Made by a program: the position numbers and the translations under genes. From Pseudomonadota bacterium (GTDB taxonomy: Bacteria > Pseudomonadota > Gammaproteobacteria > Ga0077536): a DNA stretch of 64,000 nt. This document shows positions 36,006 through 45,004 of the stretch, one piece after another. Each line of letters begins with the position of its first letter. The first letter of the stretch is position 1. The notes under the pieces were generated by a model, which was not told where the DNA came from, made no database searches, and was given only the letters and a program-made list of their open reading frames with translations. The stretch covers positions 133,608-197,607 of the forward strand of contig JADJYF010000011.1 of NCBI GenBank assembly GCA_016719885.1. Direction: 5' to 3'.

Positions 36006-36836
36006 ATGCGCAGAATCGTCATCACCGCCGATGATTTCGGCTTCAGCGAGTCGGTCAACGAAGCGGTCGAACGCGGCTTTCGCGATGGCGTGCTGCGCAG
36101 CGCCAGCCTCATGGTATCGGCGCCGGCGGCGGCCGACGCCATCGCGCGTGCGCGGCGTCTGCCGGGGCTCAGGGTCGGCCTGCACGTCACGGTGGTGCAG
36201 GGCCTGTCGGTGCTGCCGGCGGCCGACATCCCGCATCTCGTCGATGACCACGGGTGCTTTCCCGATAACCTGCTCAGCGCCGCCCTCGGCTGGTTCTTCC
36301 ATGGCGCCACGCGCCGCGAGCTCGGGCGGGAAATCGCCGCCCAGTTCGCCGCCTTCCGCGCCACCGGCCTCACCCTCGACCACGTCGACGTGCACAACCA
36401 CATGCACCTGCACCCCTCGGTGCTGAGCGAGATCATCGCCAACCTCGCCCCCGGCGAGGCGGCGGTGCGCCTGCCGCGCGAGCCCCTGGCGCAGGCCGGC
36501 GTGGCCGGCGTGCTGCTGGCGCCGTGGATTGCGCTGATGCGCGCGCGTTTGCGGCGCGCGGGGCTGGCGCATAACGATTGGCTGCTGGGCATACGCGACA
36601 GCGGGCGTGTCGACGAGGCCTGCCTGCTCGCTTATCTCGAGCACCTGCCCGCGGGCAGCGTCGAAATCCACCTGCATCCGGCGGTGACGCGCGACGCCGC
36701 GGTGGCGGCCGCCATGCCGGGCTATTTCAACGAGGCCGAGTGCGCGGCGCTGCAAAGCGCGGCGGTGGCGGCGCGGCTGCGCGCACTGGCCATCGAGCCC
36801 GGCGGTTTCAGCGACCTGTTCGATGCCGGCCTCTGA
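36006..36836 (+). CDS. hpnK: HpnK/ChbG-type carbohydrate deacetylase, hopanoid-associated
   Basis: 276 residues of the YdjC/ChbG deacetylase fold. The metal-binding ITADDFGFSESVNEAVERG at the N-terminus, GLHVTVVQG, and VDVHNHMHLHPSV carry the conserved aspartates and histidines. HpnK removes the acetyl group from N-acetylglucosaminyl bacteriohopanetetrol made by HpnI, giving glucosaminyl hopanoid. HpnI- and HpnL-like genes lie 3 kb away on the other strand, which supports this over chitooligosaccharide deacetylation. No ribosome-binding site is obvious. Confidence 0.8.
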   Translation: MRRIVITADDFGFSESVNEAVERGFRDGVLRSASLMVSAPAAADAIARARRLPGLRVGLHVTVVQGLSVLPAADIPHLVDDHGCFPDNLLSAALGWFFHGATRRELGREIAAQFAAFRATGLTLDHVDVHNHMHLHPSVLSEIIANLAPGEAAVRLPREPLAQAGVAGVLLAPWIALMRARLRRAGLAHNDWLLGIRDSGRVDEACLLAYLEHLPAGSVEIHLHPAVTRDAAVAAAMPGYFNEAECAALQSAAVAARLRALAIEPGGFSDLFDAGL

Positions 36837-36929
36837 GGCCGACCAGCGACGCGGGCATTCGACCTCGGGCGCGCGCTCGGCGATGATCGCGCCAGTAATT
36901 TCAACCTCGACACATTGACGGACATTCCC

Positions 36930-38090
36930 ATGGCTTCCATTCCCGCATCGGGCGCCGCGCGCCCGCCGGTTCCCCCCATTCGCATCGATTTCAGTGCCGA
37001 AGACCGTCGCTGGATCACCGAACGCATCGACGAAGTGCTGGCCAACGGCCAGCTCACGCTCGGCAAGTACGGTGCCGAGTTCGAAGCCGAGTTCGCCCGC
37101 CAGGCGGGCGCGAAGCACGCCATCGCGGTGAACAGCGGCACCTCGTCGCTCGAGATCATCCTGCGTGTACTGAAGGTCGAAGGACGCGACGTACTGGTGC
37201 CGGCCGACACCTTCATGGCTACCGCCACCGCCGTCATCGCCGCCGGCGGCAATCCCATCCTCATGGACAGCGATGTGCGCACCATGTCGACCACGCCCGA
37301 GGAGATCCTGCGCAAGCTGACGCCCAATACCGCCGGCATCATGATCGTGCACATCGCCGGCATCGTCACCGACGCCATGCCCGCCATCGCCCAGCTCGCC
37401 AAGGACAAGGATCTCTGGCTGGTGGAAGACGCCGCCCACGCGCACGCCTCGCGGCTCGACGGCAAACACGCCGGCACCTTCGGCATCGCCGGTTCCTTCA
37501 GCTTCTATCCGACCAAGGTCATGACCAGCGCCGAGGGCGGCATGATCGTCACCGACGATGACGATCTCGCCAGCGAAGCGCGCATCTACCGCGACCAGGG
37601 CAAGGCCAGCTTTCACCAGAACCTGCACGTGCGCATCGGCAGCAACTGGCGCATGTCCGAACCGCACGCGATCATCGGTCTGCGTCACCATGCCCACCTC
37701 GAACAGATGGTCGCCGATCGGCGCAAATGGGCGGCGCGCTACGACGCGGCTTTCGCCGCCCAGGACTTCGGTGTCACGCCCATCGCGCCACCGGCCAACT
37801 GCCACGCCAATTACTACAAGTACCCGGTGATGCTGCGCGACGGCGTCGATCGCGCGGCGCTGAAGCAATGGCTGCGCGAAAGCCACGGCGTGATCTGCGC
37901 CGGCGAGGTCTACGAAAAGCCCTTGCACCAGCATCCGGCGCTCGCGCACCTCGCCACGGCGGGCCTCGAACAGGCCGAATACCTGTGCGCGCGCCATATC
38001 TGCCTGCCGATGTTCGCGAGCATGACGGCCGAGGAAGTGGATCGCGTGCTCGAAGCGCTGGCTGACGCCAAGGCCAAGGGCATGCTGTAG
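36930..38090 (+). CDS. DegT/DnrJ/EryC1/StrS-family PLP aminotransferase
   Basis: 386 residues. The PLP lysine is in SFSFYPTKVMTSAEGGM, the AAHAHASRLDGK region precedes it, and VNSGTSSLEIILRVL is the usual N-terminal cofactor loop. The family transaminates keto-sugars in surface glycan or antibiotic pathways. It lies 93 bases after hpnK in the same direction. Canonical hopanoid amination uses a different, ornithine-type transaminase (HpnO), so the role here is open. ATG 36930 is chosen; a TTG at 36915 is the alternative. The TAG stop lies in the head of a REP unit. Confidence 0.85.
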   Translation: MASIPASGAARPPVPPIRIDFSAEDRRWITERIDEVLANGQLTLGKYGAEFEAEFARQAGAKHAIAVNSGTSSLEIILRVLKVEGRDVLVPADTFMATATAVIAAGGNPILMDSDVRTMSTTPEEILRKLTPNTAGIMIVHIAGIVTDAMPAIAQLAKDKDLWLVEDAAHAHASRLDGKHAGTFGIAGSFSFYPTKVMTSAEGGMIVTDDDDLASEARIYRDQGKASFHQNLHVRIGSNWRMSEPHAIIGLRHHAHLEQMVADRRKWAARYDAAFAAQDFGVTPIAPPANCHANYYKYPVMLRDGVDRAALKQWLRESHGVICAGEVYEKPLHQHPALAHLATAGLEQAEYLCARHICLPMFASMTAEEVDRVLEALADAKAKGML

Positions 38091-38108
38091 GTGCGAATTT
38101 ATTCGCAC
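38087..38108 (+). repeat. REP palindrome, family A
   Basis: GTAG, GTGCGAAT, TT, ATTCGCAC. The stem is perfect with a TT centre. The TAG stop of the aminotransferase is inside the head. A decayed reverse partner (GTGCGAATT) lies near 38153. Confidence 0.8.
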
Positions 38109-38196
38109 CTTCTTCGCTCAGGGCAAGCCATTGTCGCCAATGGCTGACAAGGTGTGCGAATTGACGGGTCGACCAGTCTGACCTGGTGATGCGATT

Positions 38197-39189
38197 TCAG
38201 CCCCGCATCGCGGCCCGCCAATCGAGGTGATAGGCGGCGCCGACGCCGAGCCCCAGCGCCGACCACGCGAGTTCACGCGCGCGGCGCAGGGCGGCAAGGG
38301 CGAGGCCGACTTCGGCGCTGCCGCCGAGCGCGCCGATCACGTATACCGTCACCGCTTCCACCGATCCGAGCTGGGCGGGCAGGAAGAAGGTCAGGGAGCG
38401 GATGGTGACCACCGCCGCTTCCGCCACCCAGCAATGGCTGAAGGGCAGCGCGGCATCCAGCAAGGTCAGCAGCAGCCACACTTCCGCGGCGCCGCCCAGC
38501 CAGTTCGCGAAGAACAGCAGGGTGCTGCCGGCGAAACGGCGCGGCTGCGCGCGCGCGAAGTCCGCCAACGCCGCTTCGATGTCTTCCAGGCCATGCTTGA
38601 CGGCGGCGTAGCGCGCGCCGCCCCAGCGTCGTTCGAAAGCGTGCAGGGCGTGGCGCAGCCAGCGCTGGTGCAGGCCGACCATGGCGAGCGCCATCAGCGC
38701 CACGAGGGTCAGGGCCGCGCCGCTCAACATGTCGGCGATGGCCGGCGGCAGGATACCCAGCCACGCCGCGAGCAGCGCACCGATGGCGACGAACAGGGCT
38801 TCGGCCAGCGCCAGCAGGGTCTGCATCAAGAGCAGCGTGGCGGCGGCTTCGCGGTAGCCGACCGCGTAGTGCTGCTTCAACAGCCACGCCTTGATCGGTT
38901 CGCCGCCCAGCGAGCCGAACGGCATCACCACGTTCATCGCTTCGCCGACCATGTTGACCAGCCACAGCTGCCATAACCAGGCGCGGCGCACGGCGCGCCC
39001 GGTGAAGGTCAGGGCCCAGGCCCAGATCTCGGCCGCCCACGCCAGCGCGAACAGGCCCAGCACCGCCAGCGCGCCGGGTATCGACAGGCGCGTCAGCCGC
39101 TCGCCAACCGCGGCCATGTCGCTGTTCGCAATGACCAGGCCCAGCAGCGCCAGCGCAACGGCGAGCGCCAGCAGTCCGCCCAGCTTCAC
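38197..39189 (-). CDS. hpnL: HpnL/LPG-synthase-TM-like integral membrane protein, hopanoid-associated
   Basis: 330 residues with about eight hydrophobic helices. The conserved NVVMPFGSLGGEPIKAWLLKQH and FLPAQLGSVEAVTVYVIGALG segments define the lysylphosphatidylglycerol synthase TM region/UPF0104 family. HpnL belongs to this family. It probably helps transport or flip modified lipids. GTG 39189 overlaps the HpnI stop (GTGA), so it is co-translated with the glycosyltransferase. Confidence 0.78.
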   Translation of the reverse strand: MKLGGLLALAVALALLGLVIANSDMAAVGERLTRLSIPGALAVLGLFALAWAAEIWAWALTFTGRAVRRAWLWQLWLVNMVGEAMNVVMPFGSLGGEPIKAWLLKQHYAVGYREAAATLLLMQTLLALAEALFVAIGALLAAWLGILPPAIADMLSGAALTLVALMALAMVGLHQRWLRHALHAFERRWGGARYAAVKHGLEDIEAALADFARAQPRRFAGSTLLFFANWLGGAAEVWLLLTLLDAALPFSHCWVAEAAVVTIRSLTFFLPAQLGSVEAVTVYVIGALGGSAEVGLALAALRRARELAWSALGLGVGAAYHLDWRAAMRG

Positions 39190-40340
39190 GCGGTCTCGTC
39201 GCGCGGCACGATGCGGCCGCCGCGCGTCAGCTTGAAGGTGTTGCCGCGCCATTCGAAGGTATTGCGGGTCAGGGCCAGCGCCCACGACGCGAGCGCCAAC
39301 ACGTCGCGCAGCGGCAGCCACGGCAGCGTGACGAGCGTTTCGTCGTCCTGCTGGATGCATGCCACCAGCGCGGCGCTCGCCACGCGCACCGCGACGCTCG
39401 AGCCCAGCACCAGCAGGCCGGCGCCGGACAGGCCGCTCAAGAGCGCGAACAGCAGGGCGAAGGGCACGGCGCGGGTGAGGATGGTCAGCGCGAAGCCCGG
39501 CAGGTTGGCGGCGCGGGTGTTCTGGTCCCAGTAAACCTGGTGCCGCCACCAGGCGCCAAGGTCGGCATAGTCGGGCGTGAGATCGATGGTCAGCGGCAGC
39601 AGGCGCACGTCGAGGCCGCGTTCGTGCAGGCGCCGGCCGAGTTCGTGATCCTCGACCAGGTAATCGGCGAAGGCCGCCATGCCGCCCACCGCTTCCAGGT
39701 CGCTGCGACGAAAGGCGATGGATGCGCCCAGGCAGAAGATCGCGGCGCGCGTCATGTAGGTGAAGATCACGCTCGGCATGAAGTCGGCGTTGATCGAGAG
39801 CAGGTCGAGGCGCTCGGCGAGATTGCGTGCGCCACGGATTCGATACAGGCTGCACACGAAGCCGATGCGCGGGTCGGCGAGCGGCGCCACCATGCGCCGC
39901 AAGTAATCGCGCGGCGCGAACACATCGCTGTCGCTCACCACCAGGTGCGCGTGGCGCGCGGCGCCCATGCCGATCACCATGTTCTGCACCTTGCCGTTGA
40001 CGCTCGGCGGGCTTTCGCCGATCACCACCGTCACGCGCTCGGGATATTCGGCTTCGAGCTGGCGCAGCAAGGGCAGCGCCGGGTCGTCGCGGCGCTGCAG
40101 GGACATCACTATCTGCAGTTCGGGATAGTCCTGCTCGCAGAAACTGCGCAGGCCGGGTTCGAGTTCACGGTCGAGGCCATAGATCGGTTTCAGGACGGTG
40201 AGCGGCGGCAGCGGCAGCGCCGGGTCGGTGACGCGGCGGGAGTAGAAGCGCCAAGTCGCGAGCACCGTCAGCACGCTGAAAATCGAGCCGCTCACGACCG
40301 GGATCAACAGCACGAGGGTGAGCAGGGATAGGGCAGTCAT
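39186..40340 (-). CDS. hpnI: HpnI-type ceramide glucosyltransferase-like enzyme (GT21), hopanoid-associated
   Basis: 384 residues: an N-terminal membrane anchor, a GT-A domain and two or three C-terminal helices. Features are LPPLTVLKPIYGLDRELEPGL, NGKVQNMVIGMGAARHAHLVVSDSDVF (the D-x-D metal site, in a longer stretch) and the catalytic EDHELGRRL with a later W..HQVYWDQNTR (R/QxxRW-like). HpnI adds N-acetylglucosamine to bacteriohopanetetrol; ceramide glucosyltransferases are the nearest other family. HpnK- and HpnL-like genes next to it support the hopanoid reading. Confidence 0.82.
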   Translation of the reverse strand: MTALSLLTLVLLIPVVSGSIFSVLTVLATWRFYSRRVTDPALPLPPLTVLKPIYGLDRELEPGLRSFCEQDYPELQIVMSLQRRDDPALPLLRQLEAEYPERVTVVIGESPPSVNGKVQNMVIGMGAARHAHLVVSDSDVFAPRDYLRRMVAPLADPRIGFVCSLYRIRGARNLAERLDLLSINADFMPSVIFTYMTRAAIFCLGASIAFRRSDLEAVGGMAAFADYLVEDHELGRRLHERGLDVRLLPLTIDLTPDYADLGAWWRHQVYWDQNTRAANLPGFALTILTRAVPFALLFALLSGLSGAGLLVLGSSVAVRVASAALVACIQQDDETLVTLPWLPLRDVLALASWALALTRNTFEWRGNTFKLTRGGRIVPRDETA

Positions 40341-40438
40341 ACGCTTTCACCGCGGGACCGCCGCACCTTAGAACCAGCGCGCCCGCAACGCAATCGCGCC
40401 CGGGCGAGGCGGGCGCGTGAGCCAGGTACCAGGGGCAA

Positions 40439-41302
40439 TCAGTAGCTGTCGTCCGCCGCCCAGTCACCGCGCCAGCGCGGATCGTAATGGCTGCCCTGGC
40501 GCAGGTAGCGGATGTCGGTCGACAAGCGCATCTCGTCGCTCTGGCAGTCCAGCGAGGCATGCACGATCAAAGGCGAATGGATGACGACGTCGCCGGCCGC
40601 GTAGTCGGTGACCAGCCAACGGCGGCCGGTATGTTCCGCCATCCATTTCAGGTCATGGGTGAGGGGACGGCGGTCGCCGGGGCGGTCATAGGGCGCGACA
40701 TCGCGCACGCGCCGCGAAATGTCCTGCTCCTGGTGGGAATCTTCGAGATAGACGAGGCCCCCCGAGGACACCGGGCAATCACCGAGCGGCACCCACAGGG
40801 TCACGAGATCGCGGGCTTCGGCCTCGACATAGGTGCCGTCGATGTGCGCGCGCGATGAGGCCGGCCGGCCCGGCACGAAATGCCGGATGGGCGTGCGCCG
40901 CAGACGCTCCACCGGTCCGCCCAGCACCGCCTCGGCGGCGCCGCGCAGCAGCGGGTGCTCGGCGAAATCCCTGAAGAAATCCTCGCGCACGAAGTCGTAG
41001 GCGGGGTGGCCACGCGTGCCGTGGGCCGGCAGGCCTGCGGGTTCCAGGCCCGAGAACGCCGCGCGCCGGCTGTCGCCGTCCTTGACGAAACTGGCGGGGA
41101 AGCGCTGGAAATAGCGCTGGCGCATGGCCAGCACGACCTCGCGCGGCAACAGGCCGCGCAGGTAGACATAGCCATGGCTGGCAAGCTGTGCGCTCGCGCT
41201 GCCGTCGGCGAGGGAAGCCGGCGACGAGGCGTGCAGGGGGGCGACGTATTCAGGAGCGCGCGGCAGTGGAAGGCCGTTGGAGACCAGCGTCACTTGAGAC
41301 AT
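40439..41302 (-). CDS. Phytanoyl-CoA dioxygenase (PhyH) family oxygenase
   Basis: 287 residues. The Fe(II) ligands appear as SRAHIDGTYV (H-x-D) and IHSPLIVHAS (distal His). The 2-oxoglutarate arginine is in EMRLSTDIRY. YFQRFPASFVKDGD and GGLVYLEDSHQEQD are further family segments. It would hydroxylate a small or lipid substrate using O2 and 2-oxoglutarate. It is transcribed alone. The upstream 90 bases are unusually AT-rich, with an A7 tract around 41346-41353, and probably hold its promoter. Confidence 0.87.
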   Translation of the reverse strand: MSQVTLVSNGLPLPRAPEYVAPLHASSPASLADGSASAQLASHGYVYLRGLLPREVVLAMRQRYFQRFPASFVKDGDSRRAAFSGLEPAGLPAHGTRGHPAYDFVREDFFRDFAEHPLLRGAAEAVLGGPVERLRRTPIRHFVPGRPASSRAHIDGTYVEAEARDLVTLWVPLGDCPVSSGGLVYLEDSHQEQDISRRVRDVAPYDRPGDRRPLTHDLKWMAEHTGRRWLVTDYAAGDVVIHSPLIVHASLDCQSDEMRLSTDIRYLRQGSHYDPRWRGDWAADDSY

Positions 41303-41430
41303 GCGTGTTGGCGATTCGCGTTGGAGTGAGGGCGCGCAGGATACACAAAAAAAGATTAGAAGTCCGTTAGATCAAGTCCTTGCGCGTGACGGGAGGGCCT
41401 GGCGCCCAGCCCGTCGGCGCGCCGCCGCGG

Positions 41431-42276
41431 CTAGAACACGACGGGCAGTTCGAGGTGCCGCTCGTAGACCATGTCGCGATGGGCGAGCAAGGCCGGCGTC
41501 AAGGCCTTGGCGACCTCGGGGTTGTCATTGCCATAGGCGCCGCCGCGGAACGAGGTCGCCATCGGGCATCGTTCGGGCGGCATCGGGTCGATGAGGCCGC
41601 AGAAGGTTGCCCAGTAGATGTCGACCGCCGAGAACCCGCTGCCCACCAGGTATTCGCGGCCGGCCGCCTTCTGGCTCGCGAGCTGCGCGTCGAAAGTGTT
41701 CAGGATGTCGACGATGCGCCGGGCGGCGGCCTCGGCCAGCGCCGGCGTATAGCCGTATTTCGAACCCAGGTATTCGAAGAACGCGCGGCCTTCGGCGCCG
41801 GGCGGCATGCTGGTCAAGGGCCCGTGCACCATCAACAGGCGCTTTTCCCAGGCAATGCCGTTCTCGCCGGCGAGCTCGTTGATGAGACCGAACATCAGGA
41901 TGCGGTCCTTGATGCCGGCCGGGATCAGCGGCGGCTCGGGATTGAGGCGCTCGGCCAGGTTCAACTGGTCTATCCAGCTCGAGCGCGGCCGTTCATCGTT
42001 CCAGATGGCGACCGGTGCGCTGGCCTGGCCGGTCCATGCAATCAGTTCGCTCTGCGAGCCGTCCATGCCGATGGCGAGATCGGACTTGCCCTCGTCGGCG
42101 GTCACCACCGGCGTATAGGGAATGCGCTTGACGTGGAACAGGCCTTTGCAGGCTTCGCGCCAGGGTCCCGGAATGGTGTAGGCGCCCAATACCAGGCGCA
42201 GGCCGCTCATCTTGCGCGCGCTGGCGATGCTCACGTAGTCGAGCTTGGTGTCGGTGGGTTGAATGGTGGCAGACAT
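41431..42276 (-). CDS. Glutathione S-transferase-like protein
   Basis: 281 residues. The N-terminal half has a thioredoxin-like pattern (LRLVLGAYTIPGPWREACKGLFHVKRIPYTPV, with the SELIAWTGQASAPVAIWNDE turn holding a cis-Pro-like position). The C-terminal all-helical part has SGFSAVDIYWATF, a typical GST N-capping box (SAVDIY). The conserved active-site Ser/Cys is not obvious. It starts 35 bases downstream of a GGGGAG site region and follows the PQQ protein gene on the same strand. Substrate unknown. Confidence 0.7.
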   Translation of the reverse strand: MSATIQPTDTKLDYVSIASARKMSGLRLVLGAYTIPGPWREACKGLFHVKRIPYTPVVTADEGKSDLAIGMDGSQSELIAWTGQASAPVAIWNDERPRSSWIDQLNLAERLNPEPPLIPAGIKDRILMFGLINELAGENGIAWEKRLLMVHGPLTSMPPGAEGRAFFEYLGSKYGYTPALAEAAARRIVDILNTFDAQLASQKAAGREYLVGSGFSAVDIYWATFCGLIDPMPPERCPMATSFRGGAYGNDNPEVAKALTPALLAHRDMVYERHLELPVVF

Positions 42277-42310
42277 GAATGGCGCTCCCCTTGATGACCG
42301 GATGACGGGC

Positions 42311-44146
42311 TTACTTGCCGTCGACGCTGAACGCCAGCAGTACGTTGCCCGGCATCCACTTGTTCCACATGGCGTAGCCCGACACCACGTAGACGTGGCC
42401 GTGGGCGATGGCGGGCCCGGGCCCGTTCAGAGAACCGCCATGGGCGGCGATGCCGTTGACGGTCTGGAATTCGCGATGGGTGTCGACGTCCCACAGCACG
42501 CGGCCGTCGGTGGTGCCGTAGGCGCGCAGGTGGCCGTCGAGACTGCCGGAGAACAGCACGCCCGGCATGGCGCTGACCGCGGCCAGCTGGCCGGTGTTGC
42601 AGCGTTCGCGGCCGGCGCAGCCGCCCTTCACCGGACCGACCTCCCAGGCCAGCTTGCCATCGGCGAGATTGACCGCCGCCACGCCGCCGGCTTCGTCGGC
42701 GGGTTTTTCCCAGGCCTCGGCGATTGCCACGTAGGCCTTCTCGCCATCGACCGCGAAGCCCCATTCGATGCCGCCGACGATGCCGCCTTCGCCGACCTTG
42801 ATCTTCCAGCGCGCGGCGCCGGTGTCAGGATCGAGCGCATGCAGTTCGCCGGATTTCTGGCCGGCCAGCAGCAGGCGCTTGCCGTCCTTCAAGGTCACCA
42901 GCACCGGCGAGGCGCCGAAGTCGAGATCCGGGCCGTTGGACTTCGGGCACGCGACCTTGGCCGCGGGCGACGGGTCGGCGCAGGCGATGGTGTAGGCATC
43001 GCCGGCCAGCGCCTGGTGTATCCAGCGCATCTCGCCGCTGCTCATGGCGAGCGCCATGATGGCGTCGGATTCCGGCGCGGGCGGGTCGGAATAGCTGTCG
43101 CCGGTCGTGATGTAGAGCGTGTCGTGTTCAGGATCGAGCGTCGGCGCCGACCACACCGCCGCGCCCGACGGTCCCCATAGCTGCGCGCCCGCCGCGTTCT
43201 TGTCGCGCTTGCTGGGCGCTTCGGCGATGGTGCGGGTCTTCCAGATCTCCTTGCCGGTCGCCGCGTCGAGCGCCAGCACGCCGCCGCGGAACGTGCAGCA
43301 CTCGTAATCGGGCATGGCGCCCGCCACTTCCTCCAGCGACGACAGCGGCACGAACAGGCGCCCGCCGTGGTAGACCGGCGTGCCGGTGATGCGGATGTGC
43401 GGGTGATCGTCGGCGACCATCGCCCAGCGTTCCTTGCCGGTGGCCGGGTCGAGGGCATAGACCTTGCCGCTGAGATCGCCGAAGAAGAGGTTGGCAGTGC
43501 CGTCCTCGCCCTTGGCGAGCGTCAGCGAAGTGCGCACGCCGGCGTGGGCTTCGTACACCCACAGGGCGCAGCCGCTCGCGGCATCGAGCGCGATGACGAG
43601 GCCGGAGAAGGTGCCGAAGAACAGGCGCCCATCGGCTTCCACCGGATGTCCCGACATGGTCGACACGGCCGGAATGCCGAACGCCCATTTGAGCTTGAGC
43701 CTGGGTACGTCGGCGGCCGTGAGGCCGGCGCGCGCGGCGTCCTGGAAGCGGGTGTTGGCGAGACCGTTACCCCAGCCGTTCCAGCCGCCGTCGAGATTGG
43801 CCAGCGGCTTGGCGGGCGGCGCCTTGCAGTAGGCGCTGTGCGGAATGGCGGCCGCGCCGGAGGCGAACTCGCCCAGCGACTTGCCCGAGGCATATTCGGC
43901 GATGGCGCGGCGCTGGTCGTGACCGAGCCCACGCGCATAGGGCGCCATGACGCCGGCACTGATGGTGGTGTAGATGTCCTGCGGTGGCTTTTCCTTGAGC
44001 GCGGTGCGCGACGGCATGCGCGGCAGCTCGCGGTCATGGCATCGCGCGCACGCGGCGTTGAACAAGGCCTCGCCATCGACCTTGGTGTCGGCGGCATGGG
44101 CGGCGGTCAAACCCAGGAGCAGGCACAGGCAGGACAATAGACGCAC
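42311..44146 (-). CDS. Periplasmic PQQ-binding beta-propeller dehydrogenase with N-terminal cytochrome c domain
   Basis: 611 residues. A Sec signal peptide (LLSCLCLLLGLTAAHAAD) precedes a heme-c site CARCHD, then a roughly 450-residue propeller of repeated W-motifs (ALDAASGCALWVYE, ALDPATGKERWAMV, ALDPDTGAARWKIK). An adjacent-cysteine pair occurs in DYECCTFRGG. The layout, heme at the N-terminus and PQQ propeller after it, resembles cytochrome-type polyvinyl alcohol dehydrogenase rather than methanol dehydrogenase. GTG 44146 is preferred to the TTG at 44161 because GGGGAG lies at the right distance. Confidence 0.85.
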   Translation of the reverse strand: MRLLSCLCLLLGLTAAHAADTKVDGEALFNAACARCHDRELPRMPSRTALKEKPPQDIYTTISAGVMAPYARGLGHDQRRAIAEYASGKSLGEFASGAAAIPHSAYCKAPPAKPLANLDGGWNGWGNGLANTRFQDAARAGLTAADVPRLKLKWAFGIPAVSTMSGHPVEADGRLFFGTFSGLVIALDAASGCALWVYEAHAGVRTSLTLAKGEDGTANLFFGDLSGKVYALDPATGKERWAMVADDHPHIRITGTPVYHGGRLFVPLSSLEEVAGAMPDYECCTFRGGVLALDAATGKEIWKTRTIAEAPSKRDKNAAGAQLWGPSGAAVWSAPTLDPEHDTLYITTGDSYSDPPAPESDAIMALAMSSGEMRWIHQALAGDAYTIACADPSPAAKVACPKSNGPDLDFGASPVLVTLKDGKRLLLAGQKSGELHALDPDTGAARWKIKVGEGGIVGGIEWGFAVDGEKAYVAIAEAWEKPADEAGGVAAVNLADGKLAWEVGPVKGGCAGRERCNTGQLAAVSAMPGVLFSGSLDGHLRAYGTTDGRVLWDVDTHREFQTVNGIAAHGGSLNGPGPAIAHGHVYVVSGYAMWNKWMPGNVLLAFSVDGK

Positions 44147-44185
44147 GGTACTTCTCCCCAAAAGCCCGACACGAAGGAGCGGCGA

Positions 44186-44194
44186 TTATTGCAC
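44186..44194 (-). promoter_or_regulatory. Candidate extended -10 promoter of the PQQ dehydrogenase gene
   Basis: On the minus strand the sequence reads TGCAATAAT, an extended -10 (TGn plus AATAAT), 40 bases upstream of the GTG start. The -35 region is poor, as expected for extended -10 promoters. Confidence 0.4.
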
Positions 44195-44262
44195 CATCGT
44201 CAAAGCGCTCGATAGGTAACCGATAGGGGAGCGGCTGGACGCCGGTGTACGCCCGAATACAA

Positions 44263-44358
44263 GTCAGACTGAAGTCTGACCCACAGGGCCGAAGTGATGC
44301 GAATTGATTGTGGGTCAGACTTCAGTCTGACTTCGATGGGTGCAAATGAATTCGCGCC
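44263..44358. repeat. REPIN, family B, followed by a decayed family-A unit
   Basis: Perfect inverted family-B units at 44263-44285 (minus) and 44309-44331 (plus) are separated by 23 bases. A mutated family-A reverse unit (GGTGCAAATGAATTCGCGCC) starts near 44338. The element lies downstream of the membrane methyltransferase gene and upstream of the PQQ gene. Confidence 0.8.
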
Positions 44359-44368
44359 CGCCGGAAAT

Positions 44369-45004
44369 TCACCAAAGGCGAAACAGTCCCGGCAGCCAGC
44401 CCATGAGATGCGCCACCCGCACCAGTTCGCACACGGGATAGGCGAGGATGATGAGCGTGATGTCGCGAATGCCGTTCAACACGTAGCGCGGCTTGGCCGT
44501 CACTTCCGCCGGCAACACCAGGCGCGCGCCGGCGCGCGGCAGCCAGCGCGGCACGCTGCGTTTATAGGCGAGGTATTCCTCGCCGAACTGCTGTTCGAGA
44601 TAGGCCTCTTCGCGTGCCACGGTGCGGCTGTAATAGGCCATGATGAAGCCGAACAGGAGCGCGGTGAGCGTGACGCTGGCGGTCACGAGTCCGACGCCGA
44701 GGGTCGCGAACAAGGAGCCGACGTAAAGCGGATTGCGCGTCATCGCGTAGGGGCCGACCGCCGCCAGGCGTTGGTTCTTCCAGCCACCGATGAAGAGCGC
44801 GGCGTAGACCCTGACGAGGCCGCCGCCCACGATCAGAAGATTGCCGAGCGCCACCATCACGCGCTCCAGCGCCGGATGCTGGGCGCTGACCGGCGCCGCG
44901 ACCAGGAAGGCGGCGAACACCGACAGCGCGAACAGGCGGGTGTGCGTTCCGCGTTTACGCAGCAGGGCCGTTTCGGCCTGCGCGGTCGTCGGGCTGTCAG
45001 CCAT
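44369..45004 (-). CDS. Isoprenylcysteine carboxylmethyltransferase-family membrane methyltransferase
   Basis: 211 residues with four or five hydrophobic helices. The family motif GPYAMTRNPLYVGSLFATLGVG is followed by AREEAYLEQQFGEEYLAYKRSVPRWLP (in parts). These bind S-adenosylmethionine in the ICMT/PEMT superfamily of integral membrane methyltransferases. Its start overlaps the end of a second such gene by 8 bases. Bacterial members methylate diverse small lipophilic molecules; the substrate is unknown. Confidence 0.85.
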   Translation of the reverse strand: MADSPTTAQAETALLRKRGTHTRLFALSVFAAFLVAAPVSAQHPALERVMVALGNLLIVGGGLVRVYAALFIGGWKNQRLAAVGPYAMTRNPLYVGSLFATLGVGLVTASVTLTALLFGFIMAYYSRTVAREEAYLEQQFGEEYLAYKRSVPRWLPRAGARLVLPAEVTAKPRYVLNGIRDITLIILAYPVCELVRVAHLMGWLPGLFRLW

